This document shows, one piece after another, positions 12,196 to 22,931 of a stretch of DNA of 64,000 nucleotides. How positions within the stretch are numbered: the first letter of the stretch is position 1; every line of letters begins with the position of its first letter. The notes beneath the pieces were generated by a model. It saw nothing but the letters and a program-made list of their open reading frames with translations, was not told the origin of the DNA and searched no databases. The DNA comes from Dugong dugon (lineage: Eukaryota > Chordata > Mammalia > Sirenia > Dugongidae), in the NCBI GenBank assembly GCA_030035585.1, contig CM057473.1:12202501-12266500 (forward strand), written 5' to 3'. The position numbers and the translations under genes were made by a program.

Positions 12196-12361
12196 AACCA
12201 AAAAAACCAAACCCATTGCCGTCAAGTTAATTCTGACTCATAGCGATTCTATAGGACAGAGTGAACTGCCTCATAGGGTTTCAAAGGAGCAGCTGATGGA
12301 TTTGAACTGCCGACCTCTTGGTTAGAAGCCGAACGCTTAACCACTGTTCCACCAGGGCTCC
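12196..12361 (-). mobile_element. AfroSINE-type SINE with target duplication
   Basis: Complete minus-strand copy. The 12-bp flanks 'aaagatacgata' (12184-12195) and 'aaagatatgata' (12362-12373) differ by one base. Confidence 0.9.
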
Positions 12362-13507
12362 AAAGATATGATAGATGTATCATAATCCTCCTCTTACAGG
12401 GAGAAAAATGAGATGCAAAATGATTAAACTATCTACAGTCACAGACTTCATTTTACAATGCAAGTCACAAAACTCTGCAATATTTATTATTCCATTATTC
12501 TATGTCGCCTGATGACTATCATGTACACTATGTGTTTATAGAAATGATTACTACCACACTAGATCTTTTCTACATACTGATATTATAAAACCAGAAAGAA
12601 AAAAAGAGAGGAAAGAAGAAAGGAAGGGAGGGAGGGAGGAAGGGAGGAAGGGAGGAAGGGAGAGCTGTGTAGCCAGAATAATGCTTTTTTGGAGAGTACA
12701 TGCAGTGAGCAAGATAATAAAGGAAAGAAAAAAGAAAAACAAGACCTGGATGCCAGTATTTATGGTAGCAGTTAGAAGTTGATCATTCAGAAAACACATA
12801 ATTAAAACTATAGATTTTATTTTCCAAAAGCCATTTTAAGTTTACTAAATCCTTCAATTGATAAAAACAAGGCAGAACAATTCCCAACAGAACCTTTAAA
12901 TGTGACTTTCACGTTTGTAGCTGCTGTACTGCCCCTGGGGGATTTGTTTAGGAACATAGATGCTTAGTATAAACATGTCATAGCAATTTCTAGATTACCA
13001 ATAGTAGCATGAATGGCAAATTTTAATTAAAAGAAAAGACCATCTGTAATATAGTTTGATTTCATGCCTAAGCAAGACTCTTACTGCACACATATATTTC
13101 TAAATATCAGGTATTTGAGTAATACTGTAAACTTTTCCCCTACTTATGCAATAAAAATTGCTAGACCATAAATAACCAAAAGGTATTATGTGATACACTT
13201 TCAGGAGAAAAAATAATTACTTAATTTTTCTATTTACAAGAAATATTTATAATTTATAAATTTGTAAAATAAAGTAGATAGATAAAAATAAAAGGCTTCT
13301 ACGATTTAACCAGTTAGAATAACCACTTGTATCAGAGTTTGTTCTTCCAACACAATACACATACATTCTCACACACGGAATCAAATTGTATATAGAATTT
13401 TTATACTTACTTCATTCTTAATAAGAATCTGATTATTATCTTCAGTTAAAAATATCCTTATAAAACTTTCATTTTTATGTATTTGGATAGTAGTGTTTCG
13501 TTTTGGT
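12362..13507. other. Repeat-poor DNA around a purine-rich microsatellite
   Basis: No gene seen. The purine tract at 12596-12662 explains the serine/leucine/proline-rich frame on its minus strand at 12551-12799, which is not a gene. Confidence 0.45.
12596..12662. repeat. (GGAAGGGA)n purine microsatellite
   Basis: Nearly pure purine run of GGAA, GGGA and AAGA units on the plus strand. Confidence 0.9.
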
Positions 13508-13556
13508 GTACGTAGAGTTGCTGTGAGTTGGAACTGACTCTATGGCACCTCCCAAC
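13508..13556 (+). mobile_element. RTE 3'-tail fragment
   Basis: 'agagttgctgtgagttgg' runs to 'ggcacctcccaacaa', matching the last 45 or so bases of the RTE LINE. No more of the element is present. Confidence 0.65.
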
Positions 13557-14190
13557 AATTCTATTATGGACTACGTAAAACGAATACAGTGAAATCTGTG
13601 AGAGCTGGAACTCACCAGGACTGCTTTGTTTTTCCAGGTCTTGCCAGTTTTCCACCTTTGACAGGGTGCAGTCTGACCGCTTTTCTATTGCTCTCTCTTA
13701 GTGGAAAATATTTGAGTTTTCCTTCTCTGACAGATTGCCACCTTACACATGTTCTGGCTTTCACAGTTTTAACTGCAATTTATAGAATATAAAATGCTAT
13801 TTTTATATTTAATTATTGCATAATTTGAGACGTATGGTTTTTTGTTCAAGGTGGTCATATAATCTCACACTGCTGCAATAAACCCTGCCATGAAAATCTT
13901 TGCGAATATCTTTGATTGCATTAGTAGAATCATTTCCAAAATTAAGAGCTTATAAAGAAAAGTAGGAACATTGTAAAAGGTCTTGATATTGATTTCTGTG
14001 TCTTCCAGAAACCTCACCATAGTACGTGTTTGCTGTAATAAGAGTCTGACACCATTTTTGATGTTTGACTGCAGACAGATTTCTTACCCTTTTGCTTCAT
14101 TCACACCTGGGCAGGTCAATAAGCAAACCCGTCAGCTCCCTCTATTGGCACCTGCAGGTAATTCAAACCATTCAAACCCCTCCCCACCTT
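13557..14190. other. Repeat-poor DNA
   Basis: No gene or repeat recognised. Overlapping short frames look fortuitous. Confidence 0.35.
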
Positions 14191-14341
14191 AAAAAAAAAA
14201 AAAAAAAAAAAAAGTCCATTTCATGGATCCTAACTTATAGCACCGCCCCACACAGTTTCCAAAAAGCAGCTCCTGGATTTGAATTGCTGGCCTTTGGGCT
14301 AGCAGCCTCCACTCTTAAGCACTACACCACCAGTGATTCCT
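14191..14341 (-). mobile_element. Diverged AfroSINE-type SINE behind an A23 run
   Basis: After an uninterrupted run of 23 A (14191-14213), a minus-strand SINE keeps 'gatttgaattgctggcc' and 'ttaagcactacaccaccag'. On the minus strand the A-run reads as T, so it is not the copy's own poly(A) tail. Confidence 0.7.
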
Positions 14342-15134
14342 TTAAAACCCCCTCCAGCAGAAAGTCTTACCTTGGCCCCAACATCTAATCACAGTAAAAA
14401 CCAGAACCACCTGCCCCTTCTCAGGCTTGTTTCTCACTCTGGGTATAAACTGAGTCATTCTCATTAGGAAATCATTTTTCTATTCATAATAAGCTGTATT
14501 CCACAACCGTCGGTGCCTCGTGTCATTCCTTGTAACGTCCATAAACTCCTGGAGAGAGGGAGGAGGCTGCACAGTGTCCGGCAGGGGCTCCAGGCACTCA
14601 GGTAAAACATTTGCGTTCCAACATAAGAGTATACTCTTTTTACTGCAGTTTTGCCAACTTGATGGGTGTAAATAGCTTTTTACTCTTTTAAATGGCTAAG
14701 GAAATGTAAGTTATAACTGTATCCTTCCATCTGACATTTCAGACAGACTCATCTGTTAGAAGAGGTGTAGATTGTTTTAAAATTAAGGCACTGAAGAAAC
14801 AATCTATTTGTATATGAGGTTATGAGGACCGTAGCTTTCAAGCTGTAATTTCTATCCACAGCATCTGCTCTTATTTAATGAAAGTGTATTTGATACAAAT
14901 GACAAATGATGTGGATGATTTCTTCAATGTGTCCTTTTAGTTGTGATTTGGCAAGCACAGTTCTAAATCGTCAAAATGAATATAAATAGGTATTATTTGG
15001 GAAAAAATAAAAGGTCTTTTTACAAAAAAAATTAAACTAAAACACTCAACATTTTTTTCTTTCAGTAATAAATGTTTGCTTTAAGAAAAAAATGCATATC
15101 TATATCTATTTCTAGGGTGGCTCTTCCCCTATGT
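14342..15134. other. Repeat-poor DNA
   Basis: No gene recognised. The segment 14500-14600 is slightly richer in GC and CpG, with no feature I can name. Confidence 0.35.
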
Positions 15135-15216
15135 TGTGAGGTGGCCGAGGGATTAAGGCGATGGACTGCTAGTCTGTTGTGCTCTGCACACATGGGTTTG
15201 AATCCCATTCTCGTCG
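15135..15216 (+). pseudogene. tRNA-Ser(GCT)-like gene relic
   Basis: These 82 bases align end to end with mammalian tRNA-Ser(GCT), including the long variable arm. The anticodon GCT is kept within 'ggactgctagt'. The A-box region reads 'tggccgagggat' with two changes, and the B box 'ggtttgaatcc' has a C-to-T change. The acceptor stem has one mismatch and three G-U pairs, and the anticodon stem has two more G-U pairs. There is no CCA or poly(A), so nothing marks it as a processed copy. A T5 run that could stop Pol III lies at 15251-15255. A decayed gene is most likely; weak transcription cannot be excluded from sequence. Confidence 0.8.
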
Positions 15217-15257
15217 TTCCTACCCTTTCCCAGTGTGTTGTGTGGGTGACTTTTTCT

Positions 15258-15420
15258 GGAACCCTGGTGGCACAGTGGTTAAGAGTCTGACGGATAACCA
15301 ATAAGGGCTGCAGTTCGAATCCACCAGCCTCTCGCTGGGAAACCGTATGAGGCAGTTCTGTTCTGTCCCAGAGCGTCACGATCAGTCGGAGTCAACTCTC
15401 GGCAATTTTTTCTTTTTTTT
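15258..15420 (+). mobile_element. AfroSINE-type SINE
   Basis: Head 'ggaaccctggtggcacagtg', B-box-like 'gcagttcgaatccacc', the body, and a tail ending in a T-rich run. It starts 41 bases after the tRNA-Ser relic in the same orientation. Confidence 0.88.
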
Positions 15421-15468
15421 GATTTGCATGCTTCCACTTTAAATTTTCTAACTGTGTAGATGTTTATT

Positions 15469-15511
15469 AACCCAAAACCAAACCTGTTGCCGTCGAGTGG
15501 ATTCCAACTGA
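15469..15511 (-). mobile_element. Tail-only SINE insertion (about 43 bp)
   Basis: Only 'aaccaaacctgttgccgtcg' and about 20 more bases of the SINE tail are present. The flanks 'tagatgtttatt' and 'tagatatttatt' form a target duplication, so this is an extremely truncated insertion rather than a remnant. Confidence 0.75.
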
Positions 15512-15780
15512 TAGATATTTATTTGGATTTTATAAACCTTACCTTAAAGTTTCCTCTTTTATATTTTATTTATTTATTTCTGCAAGCAGAAAGCAAATAA
15601 TTAAAGACTGATTTAGTAAAGGCATTTCGGGATTTACATGTAATCCAAACTGAAGTTATGCAAACATACAACAACATAGTTTGTGAATCATGGTAAAGTC
15701 TACATTTTGAGGAAATTAAAAAAAAAAAAACCTCAAAAAATAATCTATAGAATTTCAAAAATTCACTTTTAATTCTGTCA

Positions 15781-16030
15781 GTCTAGTGTGATGGTTAAAT
15801 GTGCAACTCTGGAGTCAGATTATCAATATTTAAATCCTAGCTCTGCTACTTGGTAGCTTTAAGACTTCAGTCAAGTAATTTAATCCCTCTGTTCCTTGAC
15901 TGCGTCATCTGTAAAACAGGAAAAATAATAGACACTCTGTCAAACGATTGTTTTGAGGATAAGATAGGGTAAAACACTTAGACTTGTGACTCAGACATAG
16001 ACATAATTCGATAATTACTGCCTATTACTA
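15781..16030 (+). mobile_element. MIR SINE
   Basis: Nearly complete MIR order: 'gtctagtgtgatggttaaat', 'ctctggagtcagattatc', 'tagctctgctacttggtag', 'catctgtaaaacagg', then 'ttgttttgaggataagat'. Confidence 0.82.
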
Positions 16031-16228
16031 CTCCTTTAATTTATCCTTCAGTGTGGTTATACTTCAGGGCCTTCAGTAAACTCAATTACATCCGATTCTG
16101 AAAGAGTCTTAAGTGGATCTCTGTCTTCCCATTCTTGTTTAATGTTAAAGATATCTTTAATAAATAAATAAATAAACTAGGTGTAGGCAAACTATGCAGA
16201 ATATTTTTCAAAAATTCTCAAACCATAA

Positions 16229-17148
16229 GAAGACCAGATATACTGGCCTAAAGAATACTAGAGAAACCTCGAGAGTGTGGCCCCCAGACACCCTTTCAGC
16301 TCAGAGGGGAAGTTACCTTCAAGGTTCGATGTTAAGCCTGGGAATGGACACCCCAGTAAAACTAAATGGGACTAACGATGTACAGGAGTCCGGTGACAAG
16401 GGCCAGAAGGCAGAGGGAGAGTAGGAAACTGATGATAAGGAACACAAATTGAATAAGGACACTGTCGATGTATTGTGAGATTGTTGACCACTGCTATAGG
16501 GCAACATTTGTAGTAACTATTAAATGGGAGGCTGTTTTGTCCTGTAAGCCTTCATCTTGGGCGAGAATGGCAGCACAATTGGAAGAGCATAGTCAATATC
16601 ACTTAAATGTGTAAGTAAAAAGTTTTGAAATGGTGTTTAAATAAAATAAAAATAAATAAATAAATAAACAAACAAAGGAGACTAAAGAGGTACAATAGTC
16701 CACTGACAAGGTCCAGAAGACAGAAGGGGACAAGGAAGCCCCCTGGTGATAGGGAGCACAAGGTGGAGTAAGGATATTCTTGATGTGCTGTGAGATTGTT
16801 AACCATTGTCATAGGGCAACATGTGTAGTAACTGTTAAATGAAAAACTATTTTGTTCTGTAAGCCTTCATCTTAAGTGAGAATAACAGCACAGTTGGAAG
16901 AGCGTAGTCAATGTCACTGAACTGTGAATGTAGAAAATTTTGAAACGGTGTATCTTTGGCCATCTGTAATTTTCATCAAAAAAAAAGGGTGAGAATTTAG
17001 AGGCTTAATACGTTGTGGGGTTGTTAACCAATGTCAAAAAAAACAACATGTGTACTACTATTTCATGAGAAACTATTTGCTCTGTAAGCTTTCACCTGAA
17101 GTACAATAAAATATATATTAAAAAAAATAAATAAAAAAAAAAAAAAAA
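16229..17148 (+). mobile_element. L1 3' UTR insertion with three tandem 3'-end modules
   Basis: A 5'-truncated L1 3' UTR starts 'agaccagatatactggcc'. It then carries module A (to about 16640) closed by an A-rich run, a near copy A' (about 16678-16977) closed by an A-run, and module B (about 16988-17110) ending 'gaagtacaataaaat' and poly(A). The 15-bp duplication 'aaaattctcaaacca' at 16211-16225 and 17149-17163 brackets the whole array. It is non-coding. Confidence 0.78.
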
Positions 17149-17319
17149 AAATTCTCAAACCACAGAGTATGCAAACAGAAAGAATGTTTTAAAATATATA
17201 CTTTCTTAAAATTAAAAGTTAATAATTTAATATTATGAGTTTATTTTTATCAATTTGATGTTTTTTCATATTTTCATTAATAACACATATTGACTAGTAT
17301 CCTGGATTTTGACTACTTT

Positions 17320-17485
17320 ATACGGTGGTTAAGAGTTCAGCTGCTAACCAAAAGGTTTGCAGTTCAAATCCATCAGCCGCTCCTTGGAAACCCTATGAGA
17401 CATCTCTACTCTGTCCTACAGGGTCGCTATGAGTCAAAATTGACTCGATGGCAATGTGTTTGGTTTGTTGGTTTGTTTTTTTTTG
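17320..17485 (+). mobile_element. AfroSINE-type SINE
   Basis: It contains 'gctgctaaccaaaaggttt', a B-box relic 'gcagttcaaatccatc', and the tail 'gctatgagtcaaaattgac'. The A-box end is shortened. Confidence 0.85.
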
Positions 17486-18838
17486 ATACTACATAACTTG
17501 GTAATTTTGCATGAAATGACTAATAAATTTAGGAAAGGATTAAGTTGCTGTAATGTTCTTGTTGATACGTGTGTATCTATAACATTACGGAGTAAATCAT
17601 ATAACCTTAGGAGTTGTGAAGTATAAAAACGAAAACAATGCAATGATTTGATGAACTCCTTGCTAATTTGGAGACTCTCAAAAATCCGCTCAGACTTGTA
17701 CTGAGACCAGATTTTAAATGTTTTTTGTTCCCTTTTATCAATTTACTAATACAACAAACCACTTCAAAATTAAAGAGAATAGTGATGTTTAATGCATCTT
17801 TTTATTTAAAAGGAATATATATAAAAAACATTGGAAATGATTCATTTTTTCCAAGTGTGCAATTCATTACTTCTTTAGTGATGCACAGAGGGCTACATAA
17901 ACTTCCTCCTTTTGTAGCTGAACTGTCTCAACACACATTTAATTAAATCAATTTATTGTGTCAAAGAAAAAGCCCAGTGGAAAGTAAAATAGCTGTTGCT
18001 GCATGAAAAAGGCCACCAGGCCAGCACGCTGAGTAACAAGGAAACAGCCAATTTTGTAAAAAATGCATAAAGAATCATCATTATCAACAATTACTGAAAT
18101 TTTTGTCTCGGCGCTGAAAAATGTTTCCTGAAATAAAATTTAAATAAGATGAATGTTTTTTTCTGTTGGGGTTAGGCATCGTAATGGAGTGCTGAACTGA
18201 AAATCTGTTGGTCTTTTCATTGTGGAAATGGTCTCTATATTTCTGGAAGTGCAGCTACAAACTCCTAAAAGTAAATTCAGCTAAAAGAATGTCCTTCCAG
18301 TACTCATGCTGAACTATTTAGAAGCATATTAAATCACAGTTTGAGTAATTCATGGCTGGGGATAGTCAGGATGTGATGTGTCAATTGCGATTATCGCCAG
18401 CTTTTTTTTTATTAAGTTTCCAGGCTTAAATTCAGGAAATAAATTCAAGTTTATATCTTAGGGCACCTAGTCTATGACTAAATGTTATGCCAATGCAAAC
18501 AGTCTTGCTGTTTTAGTTGAGTCAATTGTTTCTGGCCTGAGTCAGCATTTCACAACTGCAAGTCCTAGTTCTAAATTACCTGACAATCACTCAGTCTTTT
18601 TATTGCATATTTCTTGCTTTGTTTACTCTAAAATAAATACAAATCTAAACGCTCTTTGTAGAAATTCAAAGATCCTGTTAAAAGATAATTTTTAGAAAAA
18701 AAGGATAAAATCATGACATCTGTGCAGATATCAAAATGAACAGGTATTAAAAATGTTACTTATCACATTTAATGAGGGGACCGGGCAGCTTTTATAACTA
18801 GTTGGAGAAAGAATGAAAAGAACAGGGATATTTATAAA
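17486..18838. other. Repeat-free 1.35 kb
   Basis: I see no repeat, RNA gene or credible frame. The part around 18090-18400 has scattered CpGs and mixed composition unlike the AT-rich repeats around it, so it is a fair candidate for conserved non-coding DNA. I cannot test conservation. Confidence 0.35.
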
Positions 18839-18907
18839 GAATTGTAAAGTAGCTCAAAGATAATAAACAAGGCTAAAATCAGGTAACCCACCAGGGTGTA
18901 CTCAATG

Positions 18908-19110
18908 TGTTGTTGTTGTGCGCCATTGAGTCAATTCCAATTCAGAGCAACCCTATAGGACAGAGAAGTACTGTCTCACAGGGTTTCCTAAACTGTGATC
19001 TTTATGGGAGCAATCTTCATGTCTTTTCTCCCGGGGAGCAGCTGGTACATTGGAACCCACAACCTTTTAGTTAGCAGGTGAGCACTTAACCATTGCATCA
19101 CCAAGACTCC
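18908..19110 (-). mobile_element. AfroSINE-type SINE, long subtype
   Basis: Minus-strand copy with 'tgttgttgtgcgccattgag' at its 3' end and the long-subtype internal segment. A related 50-bp sequence occurs on both sides (18840-18895 and 19136-19190). Confidence 0.85.
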
Positions 19111-19449
19111 TTGTTCTGGATGTAGACAATTCAAAGATGTAAAAGAGCTCAAAGACAATAAAAAGCTAAAATCAGATGACCTGGAGAGAGGTGTCCTCTA
19201 ACAATACATAGTTTTTATCAAAATACAATTATTTTTCTCTATAATTCTTTGTCATAAATACTGATATAATAAGTTTTTGCTTTTTGTTTTTTTAACATTT
19301 GCCCAAGTAATTGAGGTGCTCTGGGTGTTTGGATTAAAGTACCCATGATATCTAGTGTTCTAATTGTTGAGGTGGTTGATTAATGTAAATCAGTTCAGAT
19401 AAGGTGTCTGCTGAGAGACCGAATATACAAGCAAGCAAACAACATGTAT
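19111..19449. other. Repeat-poor DNA including a short direct-repeat arm
   Basis: Apart from the direct-repeat arm at 19136-19190 I see nothing. Confidence 0.35.
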
Positions 19450-19866
19450 ATATAACAATAGAAATTCTGGAAACTCTGTAGTAACCAGCACAGGAAGCCA
19501 AGCACCACGTCTGCAGCAATCTTTCCAGAACAGTTAGGATTGGTCAATGACTACCAGCTTCCGTGTCTTTTGATTCGTCTTCCAACTCAAGACTGGTCAG
19601 AGAAAGCCAAATATACTCCCCAAACCAATCATACTGATCTCCTGCTTCTACTTAGTTCACCTTCAGCTTTGCTATGCCAACCATCTTTAATCAGGGCATA
19701 CCTGAAACCTTCTCTTTTCTCACTGTAAAGTTTTTCCCACTCCCCTTCCTGCCCTTTACTCTCTGCCCAAAGCAAGTGATGGTGGCTGATTCCCTTGCTA
19801 TAGCAAACTCTGAATAAACAGTCTGTTCTCATGTGTGCAATCTTTACTTATTTCCGTACCTCACAC
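19450..19866 (+). mobile_element. Possible ERV LTR, 3' part
   Basis: 'ccttgctatagcaaactc' followed by 'tgaataaacagtctgttctc' resembles the polyadenylation/R region of class I retroviral LTRs, and 'cctcaca' could be the end. I cannot find a clear 5' boundary or a duplication. It contains no viral gene. Confidence 0.4.
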
Positions 19867-20089
19867 CCATTGGAAGTATTTCATTTTAGTTAACGAAGAG
19901 GTCAGAAGAAAACTGAAATATTAAATATTTAAACTGAATGTTAAAGTAATTCAATATTATGACAAAACTCAGATTTTAATAAAAGAGCTGAGCTTTGTAA
20001 CAATAATAAGTTACTATAAGAGCTCAAGAAAAGGTTTCAACGCAGAAAAAAGCATTCTTTTATGGTTATGAGGGTGCGGGGGGAAGGGA

Positions 20090-20206
20090 ATTCACTAACT
20101 AGACCAGACAAGGATCAACTTCAGTGAAGGGACAGACAATACACAATACAGGGGAAGTCAGCACATCCAGACCAAAGCAAAAGCTAAGAAGTTTCCTGAA
20201 CACATC
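20090..20206 (+). mobile_element. L1-type 3' UTR, left part
   Basis: This is the first part of the element continuing at 20716. Together they read through once the LTR at 20207-20715 is removed. The start is approximate. Confidence 0.65.
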
Positions 20207-20715
20207 TGTCTTATTTAGTGCTGCTGTAACAGAAATACCACAGGTGGATGGCTTTAACAAACAGAAGTTTATTCTCCCACAGTCTAGTAGGCTAGAAGTC
20301 CAATTTCAGAGCATCAGCTCCAGGGGAAAGCTTTCTCTGTCTGTCATCTCTGGAGGAAGGTTCTTCTCGACATTCTTCCCCTGGACTAGGAGACTCTCTA
20401 CGCAGGAACCCCGGGTCCAAAGGGCACACTCTGCTCCTGGTGCTTCTTTCTTGGTCGTATGAGGTCCCCACTTCTCTGCTTGCTTCCCTTTCCTTTTATC
20501 TCTTGTAAGATAAAAGGTGGTGCAGGCCACACCCCAGGGAAACTCCCTTTACATTGGATCAGGGGTGTGACCTTAGTAAGGGTGTTGCAATCCCACCCTA
20601 ATCCTCTTTAACATAAAATTACAATCACAGAATGGAGGACAACCACACAATACTGGGAATCATGGCCTAACCAAGTTGAAACATATTTTTGGGGGACACA
20701 ATTCAATCCATGACA
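20207..20715 (-). mobile_element. MaLR-like solo LTR with perfect 5-bp duplication
   Basis: On the minus strand it begins 'tgtcatggattgaattgtg' and ends 'aaataagaca'. Both flanks are 'acatc' (20202-20206 and 20716-20720), the 5-bp duplication expected of ERVL-type integration. Both frames across it (20124-20462 plus, 20306-20530 minus) are by-products of the LTR sequence. It is close in sequence to the LTR at 22429-22931. Confidence 0.92.
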
Positions 20716-21560
20716 ACATCCAAACACTTTGAGGGACAGAGAAGCCGGGGCTGGGGCCTGGGGACCACAGTTTCTGAGGACGTCTAGGTCAATTGGCATA
20801 ACAAAATTTATTAAGAAAATGTTCTGTATCCTACTTTGGTGAGTAGCATCTGGGGTCTTAAAACTTGTAAGGAGCCATCTAAGATGCATCAATCGGTCCC
20901 ATCCCACTTGGAGCAAAGGAGAATGAAGCAAACCAAAGACACAAGGAAAATATTAGTCCAAGACACAAGGAAAATATTAGTCCAAGAGACTAAAGGACCA
21001 CATAAACCGGGGAATTCACCAGCCTGAGACTAGAAGAACCAGGTGGTGCCTGGCTACCACTAATGACTGCCTGAAAGGGAACACAACAGACAGTCCCGGA
21101 TGGAGTGGGAGAAAAGTGTGGAGCAGAACTCAAATTCACTTAAAAAGATAAGACTTAATGATCTGGCAGAGACTGGAGGAATCCCTGATACTATGGCCCC
21201 AGGATGCTCTGTTAATCCAGGACTGAAACTATTCCTGAAGCCCACTCTTCAGACAAAAATCAGACAGGATTATAAGACAAAAATAACACATATGAGGAGT
21301 GTGCTTTTTAGTTCAATCAGATACATGAGACCAAATGGGTGACTCCTGTCTGGAGACAGGATGAGAAGGCAGGAAGGGACAGGAACTGATTAATTGACAC
21401 AGGGAACCAGGAGTGGAAAAGGGGAGTATGTTGTCACATTGTGGGGATTGCAACTAATGCCACAAAACACTACGTTTATAAATTTTTGTATGAGAAATTA
21501 ACTTGAGGTGTAAACTTTAACCTAAAGCACAATAAATAAATAAAAAAAACTCAGCACATT
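20716..21560 (+). mobile_element. L1-type 3' UTR, right part with poly(A)
   Basis: It matches the minus-strand block at 48.02-48.76 kb, which adjoins L1 ORF2 in the same orientation, so I read it as an L1 3' UTR. It ends 'aaagcacaataaataaata' plus A-run. A 24-bp unit is duplicated in tandem at 20937-20984. Frames at 20836-21342 are inside it and not genes. Confidence 0.7.
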
Positions 21561-21630
21561 TTATCTTGAGTGACTACAAGTCTTGATAATTCAGAAATAT
21601 TCAACCCATACAGATACATGAGCCACACTG

Positions 21631-21699
21631 GCTGGGTTTGAACCACCAACCTTTAGGTTAGCAGCCTATAGCAAACCACTTGTTCCACCTAGGTTCTCT
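21631..21699 (-). mobile_element. AfroSINE-type SINE, 5' half
   Basis: It holds 'gtttgaaccaccaaccttta' and 'ccacttgttccacctagg', the minus-strand head of the SINE. The rest is missing. Confidence 0.65.
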
Positions 21700-21704
21700 C
21701 CATA

Positions 21705-21790
21705 AGACTACAACCATTGAAAACCACATAGAGTGCAGTTCTACTCTGAAACACATGGGCTTGCCATGAATTGGTATCCACTGGAAGGCC
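21705..21790 (+). mobile_element. Second-type AfroSINE, 3' half
   Basis: It has 'attgaaaaccacatagagtg' and 'tctgaaacacatgggcttgc', the 3' half of the variant seen whole at 33666-33870. It faces the SINE fragment to its left. Confidence 0.65.
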
Positions 21791-21996
21791 ACATGCTTCT
21801 TTCTTTAGGTTCTTTATTCATAGTTACTCTGGTTATCAAAACAAGCTTCTCTCACACCAATAAATATGGCAAAATTCCCACCCAATGATACCCTCTCTTC
21901 TTTCTTACCACAAAATCCTGCTTTTACTTGTAATGTTAATAAGTCCAGCTTTAAAAAAGCAAACAAACAAACTAAAAAAAAAAAAAACAAAAAACC
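21791..21996. other. Repeat-poor DNA with A-rich end
   Basis: No feature apart from an A-rich run at about 21972-21996. Confidence 0.35.
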
Positions 21997-22200
21997 TTGT
22001 TATTAGTTGCTGTTGAGTCAATTCTGACTCTTGACCACCTTATGTGTGCAGAGTAGAACTACTCCATAGAGCTTTCAAGTCTATCACCTTTCAGAAGAAG
22101 ATCGTCAAGTCTGTCTTCCAAGGCACCTCTCTGTGGGTTTGAACTGCCAACCCTTTGGCTAATAGTTGAATGTTTAACCATTTGTGCCACCTAGGGACTT
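21997..22200 (-). mobile_element. Second-type AfroSINE
   Basis: Minus-strand SINE with tail 'gttattagttgctgttgag', the 'tatgtgtgcagagtagaac' body of the second subtype, and a head near 'tgtgccacctagg'. Confidence 0.8.
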
Positions 22201-22428
22201 TATAAAAACATTAATAAAAAAAATTGCTTTATCATCTTTTCTTGTCATGTAATGCTTTTGGCCAATGAGATGAAGATAGAAGTCCCAGAGAGGCTTCCAG
22301 GAGTTCAGGCACCCAGGATGCTTCCCTTTTGCTTTCCCTTCTTCCTGGATAAACCATGGACCAAATGGCTGGAGTTCTGGCAGCCATCTGGAATGCATAA
22401 AAATCAAGCTTACATAAAATTAAGGAAG

Positions 22429-22931
22429 TGTCATGGATTGAATTACATCCCCCCAAAAATGTGTACTATCAACTTGGCTGGGCCATGATTCCCAGTATTG
22501 TGTGGTTGTCCTCCATTTTGTGATTGTAATTGTATGTTAAAGAGGATTAGGGTGGGATTATAACAGCCTTACTAAATTCACATCCCTGAGCCAATGTAAA
22601 GGGAGTTTCCCTGGGGTGTGGCCTGCACCACCTTTTATCTTACAAAAGATTAAAGGAAAGGGAGGCAAGCAGAGACTGGGGGATGTCATACCACCAGGAA
22701 AGCAGTGCCAGGAGCAGAGAGTGTCCTTTGGAACTAGGGTCCCTGTGCGGAGAACCTCCTAGTCCAGGGGAAGATTGATGAGAAGACCGACAGAGAGAGA
22801 AAGTCTTTCCCTGGAGCTGACACCCTGGATTTGGACTTTTAGCCTACTTTACTGTGAGGAAATAAACTTCTCTTTGTTAAAGCCATCCACTTGTGGTATT
22901 TCTGTTATAGCAGCACTAGATGACTCAGACA
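22429..22931 (+). mobile_element. MaLR-like solo LTR
   Basis: Starts 'tgtcatggattgaatt' and ends 'gatgactcagaca'. 'aggaaataaacttctctttg' near the 3' end carries AATAAA. Flanks 'ggaag' and 'ggcag' fit a 5-bp duplication with one change. Frames at 22174-22488 run into it and are fortuitous. Confidence 0.88.

Noticed and set aside
20207-22931. A provirus bounded by the LTRs at 20.2 and 22.4 kb
   Set aside because: The LTRs are in opposite orientation and each has its own flanking pentamer. No retroviral coding sequence lies between them, only an L1 tail and SINEs.
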